NCBI GenBank assembly: GCA_032821775.1
Contig: JAVLRN010000001.1
Span: 1,178,001 to 1,242,000, forward strand
Source: Sanguinoderma infundibulare
Lineage: Eukaryota > Basidiomycota > Agaricomycetes > Polyporales > Polyporaceae
DNA length: 64,000 nt
Direction: 5' to 3'
In this document: in pieces, positions 40,679-50,536 of the stretch
Numbering within the stretch: position 1 is the stretch's first letter
Layout: each line of letters begins with the position of its first letter
Notes under the pieces: generated by a model
Database searches by the model: none
Seen by the model: the letters and a program-made list of their open reading frames with translations, nothing else
What the model was told of the DNA's origin: nothing
Position numbers and translations under genes: made by a program

Positions 40679-43032
40679 ATGGTCTGTGCCACTTTCTCCC
40701 AGATCATTACCTGCTTCGTCATGCTTACTTGCACCGTGGAAGCTTATTCGACTGCGATCAAGAGATGGCAACTTTCGCTATGAATTCCAGCCCACAAGCG
40801 ACATTTCGGAGCTCATTGCAAAGGTCATTCGTGTTCGCACACGTAGCCAACACGATCGCTCACGTTGACCAGATCCTGGAAACAGCGCCAGAAGCAGACC
40901 CAAACACGGTCACAATATCTAACCAGCCACGCGGAAACGAAGTCCCTGTGACGACTCTCACTGGTCGCAATCTCCAGTCTCTTGGTTTCAAGTACGTACC
41001 TCAATTGCTCCCGCTCCCGTACAAGGATGCTCATGCCGCTGCACCCCCAAAGCCATGGTGACCTTCTCTTCGTTGGATATCAAACTCGCTCTGCACCCCC
41101 TCCGCAATCCTCTGCAACGACCACTACCGCGGCCATTCCGGTCACTACCAGTGCCGCCACTCGTCCTTGGGAAATCGTAGAAGAAGATGCAGTTGACAAG
41201 TATTGGCGTTCCCAAGAAGGCAAAATCCCGCGCGGACGCGACAACCGTTTCTGCAAACATGGCGCGAATGCCATGTGCGATTACTGCATGCCCCTCGAAC
41301 CTTACGACGCCGATTACCATTCCAAGAACAGTATCAAGCATCTCTCTTACCACGCTTACCTCCGCAAGGTCACCCCCAAAGCGTCTTCATCTGCTTCCGT
41401 TACCTCCATCCTTCCCCCCTTGACCCCGCCCTCGTTCAGGGTTAAGGACCCGTGTCCCACTGGTGGCCACGCTCCATGGCCCGCCGGTATCTGTACCGCC
41501 TGCCAACCGTCTGCCATCACCCTCCAGAGTCAGCCATTCCGCATGGTTGATCATCTGGAGATCGCGTCCGAGGCAATCATTGAACGCTTCCTGCAGGCAT
41601 GGCGAGCGACAGGAACCCAGCGTTTCGGTTGGCTCATCGGACACTACGAGCCATATCCCGACGTCCCTATGGGTGTCAAGGCTGTTGTAGAGGCAATCCA
41701 TGAACCGCCCCAGCAAGGAGAGCTTGATGGTCTCGAGCTTGGTCTGCCCTGGGAGGATGAGGCGCGGATACGTGTGCTCGCGGCCCAGGCGACGACCCCA
41801 CTGCAGATTGTTGGGTACATCTTCACCGATCTTGAGCCTGAGGAAGAGGACAGGTCCAAGGTCAAGTACAAGCGCCATCCACAGTCGTTCTACTTGTCGT
41901 CGCTGGAGATCGCTTCCGCATCAATCATTCAGAACGCGAACCCCACCCCAAGCAAGTCGTCCTTCTCGGGCAAGTTTGGCTCGCGCATCGTGACGGCGGT
42001 GCTCACCGGCACCGAGGAGGGTGGTGTAGATATCGCAGCGTATCAAGTTTCCGAGCAGGCGTGCGCGATGGTCGACGCCGACATGATCGAGGCCAGCGTT
42101 GATCCTGGCATCATGCGCGTGAAGGAGGAGACTGCCTCGCGTTACGTCCCCGATGTGTTCTTCCGGTACAAGAACGAGTACAATCTGGACGTGCAGAAGA
42201 ATGCGAAGCCGTGCTTCCCCGTCGAGTACCTTCTGGTTAACGTAAGTCATCTCCTAATCTCCATTTGTGCCTCATCTTGAGCATGCGTGTGCGCGTTTTC
42301 GAAACTAGGTCTCACATGGGTTCCCTCAAAACCCTTCCCCCCTGTTCTTCTCGGTGGATTACAAGATCGAGAACCGACCGGGTTTGGAGGATCAGAGCAT
42401 CGAGAACGTTCTACGCCGACTAGCGGAGATCGACGCCTACGACGTCCATGAGAGCTCTCAGGGTGGCGATCGCCAGAAGCGGCAAGCACTGGCGCGATTC
42501 ATCAGCGATTGGCACTTGGTTGCGTTCCTCGGTACCACCGGCCTCGTGAGCTCGGTAAGTCATTCCATGACGTGATCGAGGACAACATTCGAGGTCTCAC
42601 GTGCGTGTGCGTGCAGAATGATATGCAGGTTCTCATTCGGACGGCGACTGCATATAACTCGGGGGACGACAAAGTTCTCGACGAACTTGTGCGGACAGAA
42701 GGGTGGCTCACCCTCATGACGTTCGCTCGAGAAGCAGCACGTAAGTCCCCTGCCCCGATTCCCCTCTTTTGTGTCGTCTCGAGCTGTTTTCTCTCCCAGC
42801 CAAACTCCCATCCGGTGGTCTGCCACCATCTTCGAGTGACCATGTTCCGATGGACACGGACGACATCCCTCCCGAGGTATTCGATCAGATTGCCCGAGAG
42901 AGTGGACCCGCGTCTGGAGGAGGAAGTGGTGGTGGTGGCGGCGGTGGGGGCAACATTCGTATCTGCCCTCATTGTACATTCGAGAATACTCACGGAGGGA
43001 GCGATTGCGAGATTTGTGGATTACCGCTTTAA
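40679..43032 (+). CDS. NPL4: NPL4, ubiquitin-recognition adaptor of Cdc48/p97
   Basis: Binds ubiquitin chains and, with Ufd1, recruits substrates to the Cdc48 AAA ATPase for ER-associated and chromatin-linked degradation. Exons: 40679-40681 (ATG only), 40743-40823, 40873-40991, 41053-42241, 42309-42554, 42617-42740, 42800-43032; 664 residues. Domains in order: ubiquitin-like N-terminus (LIRLRSRDGNFRYEF ... HGDLLFVGY), zinc-finger/NPL4 block with CKHG, CDYC and CPTGG/CTAC cysteines, MPN-like domain (QRFGWLIGHYEPYPDVP), and a C-terminal NZF-type finger (CPHCTFEN ... CEICGLPL). A run of glycines precedes the finger. The first intron directly follows the start codon. Confidence 0.94.
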
Positions 43033-43596
43033 CGAGTTGTCGTCCCTCATCTTGTGGACAGTAGAGAAACAACCATGTATTTTTGGCTGTGTATGCAGTA
43101 CATGTAACATCGCATGTGTACCATACGGATCCACGAGCGATAACAGCACGTAAATAAGTCCTGGAGTTGCGAAACGCGTCCCGTCGCGTCCTGGCGTCAG
43201 GGGTGACGAAAGCGAGACGGAACACGTGACGGCGTCGCGCACACCAATTACACTGCGAGTGTCGCCATTCTGGAGCCGGATGGCGCACTCTGCTCGTCCC
43301 CACCTATCAGCACTGCGCTCGGTGTACGCCAACTTGCGTTGGCGTTGCGACGTCTGAGAGCTATTGCAAATGGCCCGGCATGCCCTTCGCGGGGGTGGAG
43401 AATCCTGCCCACACCGTCGCATTCGCCACGGAACCTTTCGCATTCGTGCTCGCCGCTGCTGGCCTGCCCTTCCTTCCTGCGCGTCGCAAGCCCTGGAGCC
43501 GGCTACACGGGGACCAACACGCACAACTCGCGAGGCAGAAGCTTGGAATCGCCATCTCTCGCGCGTATATCTCGAGGAGGAAGCCCAAGAGACGAC
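43033..43596. promoter_or_regulatory. Promoter/5' leader of the bZIP gene
   Basis: About 560 GC-rich bases. ATG codons at 43370 and 43380 open frames of 174 and 169 codons (with stop) that run past the bZIP start in other frames; if they lie in the mRNA leader they would act as overlapping upstream frames. The bZIP frame itself stays open upstream of its ATG to at least 43339. Confidence 0.35.
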
Positions 43597-45334
43597 ATGC
43601 CGGGCCTGCTGCTGCAAGACCTGCTCCATCCGACCAACGCCACGATCCGCACGGGCGCAAACGCAAACGCAAGCGCGAGTGCAAGCACGAGCACAGACGA
43701 CGTCGACATGGAGCCCCGACATCCTTCCAACAACACCCCGGGCAAGCAGACGGGGAGACACAGACGCGCGCGATCGGCGAGCCAGCCTGGGAACGCTCCC
43801 GGGACTCAGCAGCAGGAAGCAGGCGGGGGAGGAGGGGGAGGGGGAGGGGCTCAGCAGCAACCGGTCGCAGGGCCGAGTACGGCTAGAGTGAGTCCGCATT
43901 GAGTTTCTGGTTCGGCCATGACAGCGGCGCTGACAGATGCGCTGGGCGGGTGCTTATCTCTGGCCATTGGCAGATGTCGGAAATGGACTTTGCGCTTATG
44001 TTCGGCGGTGCGGGCGGGGCTGGTGGGATGTTCCCAGTGGCCGGTGGGTATGACGAGGACGCGATTGGCCGCGCGCTGCGCGCGATGCAGCAGGACGCGT
44101 CCGGCCCTGGGATCGGACAGCAACACGCGCACCCTCATCTGCCGTCGGTCATGGGCCCGCCCCAGATGCCCGTGTCCATACAGCAGCAGCAGGCGGCCAG
44201 TGGCAGCCCGCAACTTACGGAGATGTTCGCGGCCGCGCTGCCGTGGCTGCAGTATTTGCAGATGCAACAGCAGCAGGCGGCGGCCGGCCAGTTCCCCCAC
44301 CCCCAGGGACCGCAACACACGTCCCAGCACGCACTCCAGCAGCAGCAGCAGCAGCCCCAGTTCGGGACCATGCCCCCGCGGCCGTCATCGCAGCCGCAAC
44401 AGCACGTCGGGGGGTTTAACCTGATGCCCCCGCACCTGCAACAGAGCCACAGCTTCCCCGCGACGCACTTCGGCACGCTGCCTCCGTCCGAGGCGTCGAA
44501 CTCGATGGAGGGCATCATGCCTCCATTGCTTATGCAACGGTCGGCGTCGGCGGACGACACGCCGTCGCCCGAGGCGCACGACCCTACGGAAACCGAGTCG
44601 CTCGCCATCGCGGAGGACAAGCGGCGCAGGAACACGGCTGCATCAGGTGCGAACCTCTCCCCCTCCTCTCTCAGCTGTGTATATGCGGGGTATGCTTTCG
44701 CCGCATCGCACATAGCACGTGCGCATCGCATTATGCGTTAACCACAACAAGGTTTCTCGGCTTCGGCTACATCGTTGATAGCCGCACTCGTACCTTTCGA
44801 GCCAGCACGCTCCTATCGGCACGCCGAACAGCCATGACTTCGGTGTTCCGATAGGAGGTGGTGACCACTCCATTCACAGGGATGGAGGCACTCACCATGC
44901 CGCCCTTTGACGTCTCCGTTCATCCAACAGTTTGCTGATACCTCGTCCTTCATGCAGCGCGGTTCCGAATCAAGAAGAAGCAGTGGACTTTGAACCTCGA
45001 GCGAACGATCTCGGACCTGTCCGGGCGCGTGGACGAACTGGAACGGGAGGCGTCGGATTTGCGCCGGGAGAACGGTTGGCTGAAGGAGATCGTGATGCTG
45101 AAGAGCAAGCGGCTCGCGGGCGTCGTGCCCGAGCTCGAGCCTTCGCCGTCTGCTTCTGGCAGTGGGAGTGGGGGCGCAGGTCCTAGCGGGAGCGGAAGGG
45201 GGAGCGGCGGACCGGGAAGCGAGGGGAACCCACCGGAGCAGGAGGGGAGCCGCGAGGGTTCAGAGGAAGCAGATGAGCCGCGTACTGGGGGTGGCAGAAA
45301 TGCGAAGGAGAAAGGGAGACAGCAGCCTCGGTGA
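43597..45334 (+). CDS. bZIP transcription factor (CYS-3/MetR-like)
   Basis: Sequence-specific DNA-binding regulator, probably of sulfur amino-acid metabolism by analogy with Neurospora CYS-3 and Aspergillus MetR. Exons 43597-43887, 43974-44646 and 44958-45334 encode 446 residues. The basic region EDKRRRNTAASARFRIKKKQ is split by intron 2 within the alanine codon of ASA; the leucine zipper follows (LERTISDLSGRVDEL, then LRRENGWLKEIVML). The long N-terminal part is rich in Gln, Gly, Pro and His, with a poly-Gly run and several poly-Gln runs, typical of activation regions. The C-terminus is Gly/Ser/Glu-rich. Intron 2 is 311 nt, about five times the usual size here. Confidence 0.88.
43824..43849 (+). 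repeat. G-rich tract with quadruplex potential
   Basis: Five runs of G separated by single A residues inside exon 1 of the bZIP gene; it codes for the poly-glycine stretch. Four or more closely spaced G runs of at least three fit the G-quadruplex rule on the coding (mRNA-like) strand. Confidence 0.6.
44810..44857. repeat. Imperfect 18-bp inverted repeat in bZIP intron 2
   Basis: Arms 44810-44827 and 44840-44857 pair at all but two positions around a 12-base loop. The hairpin sits in the middle of the 311-nt intron that interrupts the DNA-binding region. Confidence 0.7.
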
Positions 45335-45439
45335 CCGCGTGCGGGTGGCCTGAAGACAAGGTCGGGGGAGGCTAAGTCGGGGAGGGGGTTCTTTGCTACA
45401 GACCATTGCTGCGAGTCTATGTACTAAGCACTGCTGCCG

Positions 45440-45493
45440 AATTCCGAATTGCTATGGCTGGCCAATCTTAGCGTGATTCAATTCCGAATTGCT
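45440..45493 (+). repeat. 14-bp direct repeat upstream of COX19
   Basis: AATTCCGAATTGCT occurs at 45440-45453 and exactly again at 45480-45493, 40 bases apart start to start, between the bZIP gene and COX19. Possibly a paired regulator site in the COX19 promoter. Confidence 0.6.
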
Positions 45494-45616
45494 CGTCGGC
45501 CGTACCTTGCACCGTCACCCGACGCGAGCGCTTACCCCTCACCGTCATCGTCACGGTCGTGTGCACCTCGACAGCGTCCAATCTCTTCTCTCTCGCCTCC
45601 ATCTCTCACCCGCACC

Positions 45617-46089
45617 ATGTCCTTTGGCCGACCCCCATCGCTATCAGGAGGTTTCTCAGTCTCGCCGCCGGTGCGTCCCTTGACCATCGGATCATGCGGC
45701 CCAACTCAAACTCTCCTGCAGGACCGAGGGTCGTTCCCACTGGATCACTATGGTGCCGTCTATCCGGATGCCCTTGCCGCACGATAACGCTCATGCTGTC
45801 CATCCAGGGGAGTGCAAGCAGTATATGCAGACATACCTCGACTGCTTGCGGAAGAACACCAACAACTCCACTCCCTGTCGACACCTGAACAAGGACTATC
45901 TGGAGTGCCGGATGGCTCGGTGCGTGCCCATCTTCCTACTTGGGCATCCCCTGCTCACTGTATGGCCTTTCCAGCGGGCTCATGGACCGCGACGAGTGGA
46001 GGAATCTGGGTCTCAACAACGTCGGGCCGGCAGATGGCAGCAGCACAGTCTCAAAAGACAATCCGAAGGACAGGCCGAAAGCTGTTTGA
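45617..46089 (+). CDS. COX19: Cytochrome c oxidase assembly protein COX19
   Basis: Small twin-CX9C protein of the mitochondrial intermembrane space needed for copper delivery and assembly of complex IV; imported and oxidised by the Mia40 relay. Exons 45617-45670, 45722-45752, 45808-45919 and 45975-46089 give 103 residues, close to the yeast length. Both CX9C motifs are intact: CKQYMQTYLDC and CRHLNKDYLEC. Flanking marks DRGSFPLDHYG and MDRDEWRNLGL are strongly conserved in the family. Confidence 0.95.
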
Positions 46090-46815
46090 TTGCGTCCTTC
46101 TGCTTGTTGCTGTCTTCCTACCTTTCCTTGCAATGCCACCCCTCATGCGACAACCTCACGCGACAACGTTGCGTCGATCCTCGCCCAGCGCTGCCCGAGT
46201 GTCCGGCCTTGGCATCAACGAGAGTGCGGCGTAGGCGGCGGGGTACGTCTTCCGAAGCTTGTTTCGCGTGCTAGTCGCGGAATCGCAACGCGAAGACACC
46301 CGTTTAGAGAGTCGGGCAGCTGGCGAGGGTGCGTCAGGGTACGTCTTCTATCGGCTCCAGGGGCCGGTTGGCTATGTAAATCCATCTCTTGACTGCCTCT
46401 ACGATCTCTTGCCCCCGGTTTCACGCGCACCTCGGAAGCATAAAGTCCCCTTGTGCTGCACGTTCGCGCCGTTCTTGGGCGTGCGCGGGCCCACATGTCA
46501 AGATGGGAGCAGCCTTTTGCCTCTCGGGACTTTGCGGGTGGCATCTGTTGCCTTATGTGGCCCGGCACCTGCCATTTATAGCCGATCCTCGAACGTTCGT
46601 TTGCAGCCAGTGGAGTCGAAGAGCGACGAGCATGGAACGTGTGATGCTCAATGTGTCCGTCGAATGCGCTCCGTCGCCTTCGCGCTTGTCTGGCTGTGAA
46701 GAACGAAACACCGGCAGCGATGGGATTAACCCCTCGCTTATAACCCCGAGCCGCAGGCGGTCCCCCCAGCATCGCACCCTGATCACACCCTCTTGTCCAC
46801 ACCCCGGTTGCCACC
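46090..46815. other. Intergenic region
   Basis: About 725 bases. No gene supported: open frames on the minus strand are long but without motif or splice logic. It must contain the promoter of the glycerophosphodiesterase gene. Confidence 0.4.
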
Positions 46816-48512
46816 ATGCTCGCCCCCCTTGCCTTTCTGGCTAATCTGGCGAGCGATGCGTTGCTCATGTTCGCTTCGGCATCCCCAGCACAGCGCCCTC
46901 TCGCCGTTAGTTCTTCCGGCGCCATACAGCGCAATAGTCGTTTCTATGATGTCCAGGTATGTCGGGACATTGCGTCGTCGATGGGTTTATGTACTCATCA
47001 CGCTCCGCCACCGCCTGCGCAGGCCCACCGAGGAGGTCGAGGAAATACTATTGAGAACACCTTGCCCAGCTTTGCATGGTGAGTGGCGTTCGACACTCTG
47101 GACAGGCATCAATGCCAACTGAATCTTTGGGATCATGATGTTGGGTTTGGTATTGGCGTGCAGGGGCCTCATTGACGGCGCGTCGACGCTCGAGCTAGAC
47201 AACGGCATCACCAAGGTGAATACTCTTCGCGTTGCTCCGCCGTGAGCACCCTTGCGAACCGTGATGCAGGACGGGCACGTCGTGGTCTGGCACGATGTGG
47301 AGATCACGCCCGCAAAGTGCCAAGACACGCAACCACTCGTATGTCTCTTTGTCCAGCAGACCCGAGTAACACCATCCTGAAGGGGTAACCCCGGCAACCA
47401 GTTCCCCGGCGATCCCGACTACCCATATGTGGGCAAGTACATCGCGAACCTTACGCTGGCGCAGCTTCGCACGATCGATTGTGGCTCCAAGCGTCAGTAT
47501 GGCTATCGTGAGTCTGTTTTCGGGTGTATTGATACGGGAGCGGAGAGGCTGAATGGCCATACGTCATACAGCCATGCAGCTGACCTTTCCGGGAACACGG
47601 ATATCGACCATGCAGGAAGTCTTCGACTTCGTGGAGTGCGCGGATCCGGCGCATCAGGTTCTTTGGAACATCGAGTCTAAGGTTGATGCTCGGTACCCGA
47701 ATCGGACGTTGGACGTGGGGGAATTCGTAACGAAGCAGCACGAGCTGTTCAGCAAGAGCCTTTACAAGCGTTCCATCACGGTTAGCAGCTTCCTGGGATG
47801 CACTAGCGGTGGGTACTGACGTCACAATTAGTACCAGAGCTTCGATTGGCGGACAATCGTCGCCATGAAGGAGCTCGATCCGTCTATTACGACCTCTGCC
47901 CTGATTGACGAGTAAGTTGTCACCATAGCAGGAACAGCGGACCTTATCTCATCGAACATGTTCGCAGCGAGACCGCGTTCAACCCCGATAACAGCACCAG
48001 TCCGTGGCTCGCGGGTCTTCGTCTTGATTCGTTCCCCGGCCCTTCGATTTCCAAGCAAATCGCGCAAGCCGCTCACAGCATCCGCGCTGATGTCTTGTCG
48101 CCTTCCGCCTCGTCGTCCTTCACTCCTGTGCCTGATCCCGACATGGACGGCTACGTCGCCTTTACGACGAGGGAGATGATCGAGCATGCTCAGCGACTTG
48201 GTCTCAAGGTCAAACCGTGGACGGTATGCAGAATTGTATCCGAGGTTAGAAGCCTAGACTGACGCGTTGGTTGCAGGTTAACAGGCTAAACATCGTTGAT
48301 AAACTCTTGGACTGGAAGGCAGATGGGATCATCACAGACTGTACGTTCGAATTCGTCTAGGTACCCACCGACATTGACTTTTGTCCCGTCTAGACCCCAA
48401 CAACGTCCGCCGATTAGTGAAGCACAGAGGTCTTCCCGTTGCGCCGAAGCACCCCAAGCAACGTGTCTTGTCGTGTCTAGATGCGCACCTTGCGAAGCAG
48501 CTGCGAACGTAA
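46816..48512 (+). CDS. Secreted glycerophosphodiester phosphodiesterase
   Basis: GDPD-family TIM-barrel enzyme that splits glycerophosphodiesters to sn-glycerol-3-phosphate and an alcohol. Ten exons (46816-46956, 47023-47078, 47164-47215, 47270-47338, 47402-47507, 47572-47780, 47832-47911, 47968-48223, 48277-48340, 48394-48512) give 383 residues. A hydrophobic N-terminus resembles a signal peptide. Catalytic and metal-binding signature: AHRGGRGNTIENTLPSF, LELDNGITKDG and VVWHD (general acid/base histidines plus Glu/Asp ligands). Later motifs are FVECADPAHQ, WNIESKVD, GLKVKPWTV and DGIITDYP. Likely role is phosphate or phospholipid scavenging outside the cell or in the vacuole. Confidence 0.92.
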
Positions 48513-48850
48513 GAGGCATTCTGTTACATATTTATGGAACTTAGAGGTGATATACGGAGAACATGACGGACATTAGATTACTGTACTTGCACGAGTTTTT
48601 TGGATTGTTCGTAGATCATGTACTTTATAATACGCGACTTGGATGTATGTGCAGATTCGATGACACGAAAGGGAGTCGAACTCGAGCACTCGAGACCAAG
48701 ATTCGCCAAGTGGGCTGTGCGGACCGGCCAATGGGAGGCTCGGGATTGAACAGGCGCTGCCGGGAAAGAACGGAGGACTTGAGAATCAAAACTCCGCCCC
48801 CGTTTGAGCTCGTCACTACCGACAGCGAGCTCAATACCTTCCTTACCGCC
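48513..48850. other. Intergenic region
   Basis: About 340 bases between the GDPD stop and the Rieske start; 3' UTR plus promoter, no further feature recognised. Confidence 0.4.
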
Positions 48851-49962
48851 ATGGCTGCCGTCCACCTCTCTAAAAAGGCCGTCACCGTCCCCACCACCGT
48901 CCGTGCCCTCTCCTCGGGTGTCCCCATCGCACCCCTCGTCAGCTTGTCCGTCCGTTCACCCGCCGGTCACGGGCACGACCACGGACATGGCGCTGCAGGC
49001 CCCCGCTCTGACGTGCCCGCGAAGTGGGCGACCAGGGTCTCCCGGACGTCTTCTGGCCTGGTCTCGAGGTCGGTGAACAGTGGTGAGTAGCCGTTCCTAC
49101 GTCTCAGAACGCTCCGGGAGTGCTGCGAGGCGTCCGCACCAGGAGGCAACCCCCCTTCTACCTTCGCCTTCAAATTACTTCCCGTAATCCTCCCGAAACG
49201 TGTTGCTCACCGCACGCATCACGCGCCCGCAGCCCCCGTGACCGGCATCCACCAGAAGAGCCTGCTGCACACGTCCGCCGCGGCGCACGACGCGCCGAAC
49301 GTGCCCGACTTCTCCAAGTACCAAGCAAAGTCCGAGTCCACGAACCGGTCGCTCGCCTACCTCATGATCGGCTCCCTCGGCCTCCTCTCCGCCTCGGCCG
49401 CAAAGTCGACGGTGGCCGAGTTCCTCGCGACCATGTCCGCGTCCGCGGACGTGCTCGCGATGGCCAAGGTCGAGCTCGACCTCGCCGCCATCCCCGAGGG
49501 CAAGAACGCGATCATCAAGTGGCGCGGCAAGCCCGTCTTCATCCGCCACCGCACCCCCGACGAGATCGCAGAGGCGCGCAGCACCGACTGGAAGTCCCTC
49601 CGCGACCCCGAGAGCGACGAGGTGCGCACCAAGCAGCCCGAGTGGCTCGTCATGCTCGGCGTCTGCACCCACCTCGGCTGCGTGCCCATCGGCGAGGCGG
49701 GCGACTACGGAGGCTGGTTCTGCCCTTGCCACGGTTCCCACTACGATATATGTGAGTGCCTCGCTCTGTGCTGGACTTTTCCGACTCGCTCGCTCATTCC
49801 TGCTTTGCTCAGCCGGGCGTATCCGCAAGGGTCCTGCTCCTGTAAGTTTGTGCCTCTCGTCTCGCGCCTTGCAGCCCCCTCATCTGATGCCGTCCACAGC
49901 TCAACCTAGAAATCCCCCAGTACGAGATCAACGACGCGGACGGCAAGATGACCATTGGTTGA
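48851..49962 (+). CDS. RIP1: Rieske iron-sulfur subunit of complex III
   Basis: Electron-transfer subunit of the mitochondrial cytochrome bc1 complex (ubiquinol to cytochrome c1). Exons 48851-49082, 49233-49751, 49813-49841 and 49900-49962 give 280 residues. Layout: long basic, Ser-rich mitochondrial presequence; tether and single membrane helix ([20 protein letters not shown]); hinge; and the globular head with both cluster motifs, CTHLGC (two cysteine/histidine ligands plus disulfide cysteine) and CPCHGSHYD. The C-terminal exons read [10 protein letters not shown] and LEIPQY, as in other Rieske proteins. Start ATG lies in a strong context (CCGCCATGG). A His-rich stretch (HGHDHGHG) in the presequence is unusual. 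Confidence 0.95.
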
Positions 49963-50536
49963 TAGACTTCGCCTTCCCCCCGAATATATGTAGAACGTGC
50001 AATAATCTTAATATTGTTACGTTCGTTCCAATCATTAATTGTCACTTTCGGGCAATTGCATGAAGTCGGAATGTTGGGGTGTCGGGCACACGGAACCATC
50101 CCGCACCAGCGACGAGTATAGTCAACACAACATCATATTGTCAGCTACATCCTGCCACATCACGTCAAGTACATCACATCACCTCAACTACGACGGAACC
50201 ACAGTAGTAACAGCAACAAAGGGGAGTAGGGGTTTTATGGACAAGTATGTGGAGAGGAAACTAGACAGTAGACAAATCGAGGACAGATTTCGGAGAACCG
50301 GACATCAAGACGGGACCAGAGATCTCGGATGGCGGGACTCAAACCAACCGGAGATCCACTAGTACAGCCCTTTAAATGTCCGGAGATAGACGAGGCAGCT
50401 AGAGCCGTTGACGACTCCATCGCGATCTACAAGCAAGCCAAGACGACACATCGACATTCCACATAGCGCGCAGAGGCTTCGAATACGGGTGACTACATGC
50501 TTTCGAACGCGCTCTCGCGCGAAGATCGTTGCCAGC
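49963..50536. other. Convergent intergenic region
   Basis: About 570 bases between the Rieske and SR-protein genes, which end toward each other. Only probable 3' UTR sequence seen. Confidence 0.4.

Noticed and set aside
44647..44957. HAC1/XBP1-type unconventional intron in the bZIP gene
   Set aside because: The intron has normal GT and AG ends and the hairpin is internal, not at the splice sites as in Ire1 substrates; kept only as a possible regulated spliceosomal intron.
46215..46934. 239-codon minus-strand frame between COX19 and GDPD
   Set aside because: No motif and no splice logic, and it overlaps the start exon of the GDPD gene; it looks like a GC-rich shadow frame.
48660..48760. tRNA-like stretch upstream of the Rieske gene
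   Set aside because: A TCGAACTC loop-like sequence is present but no acceptor, D or anticodon stems can be paired.
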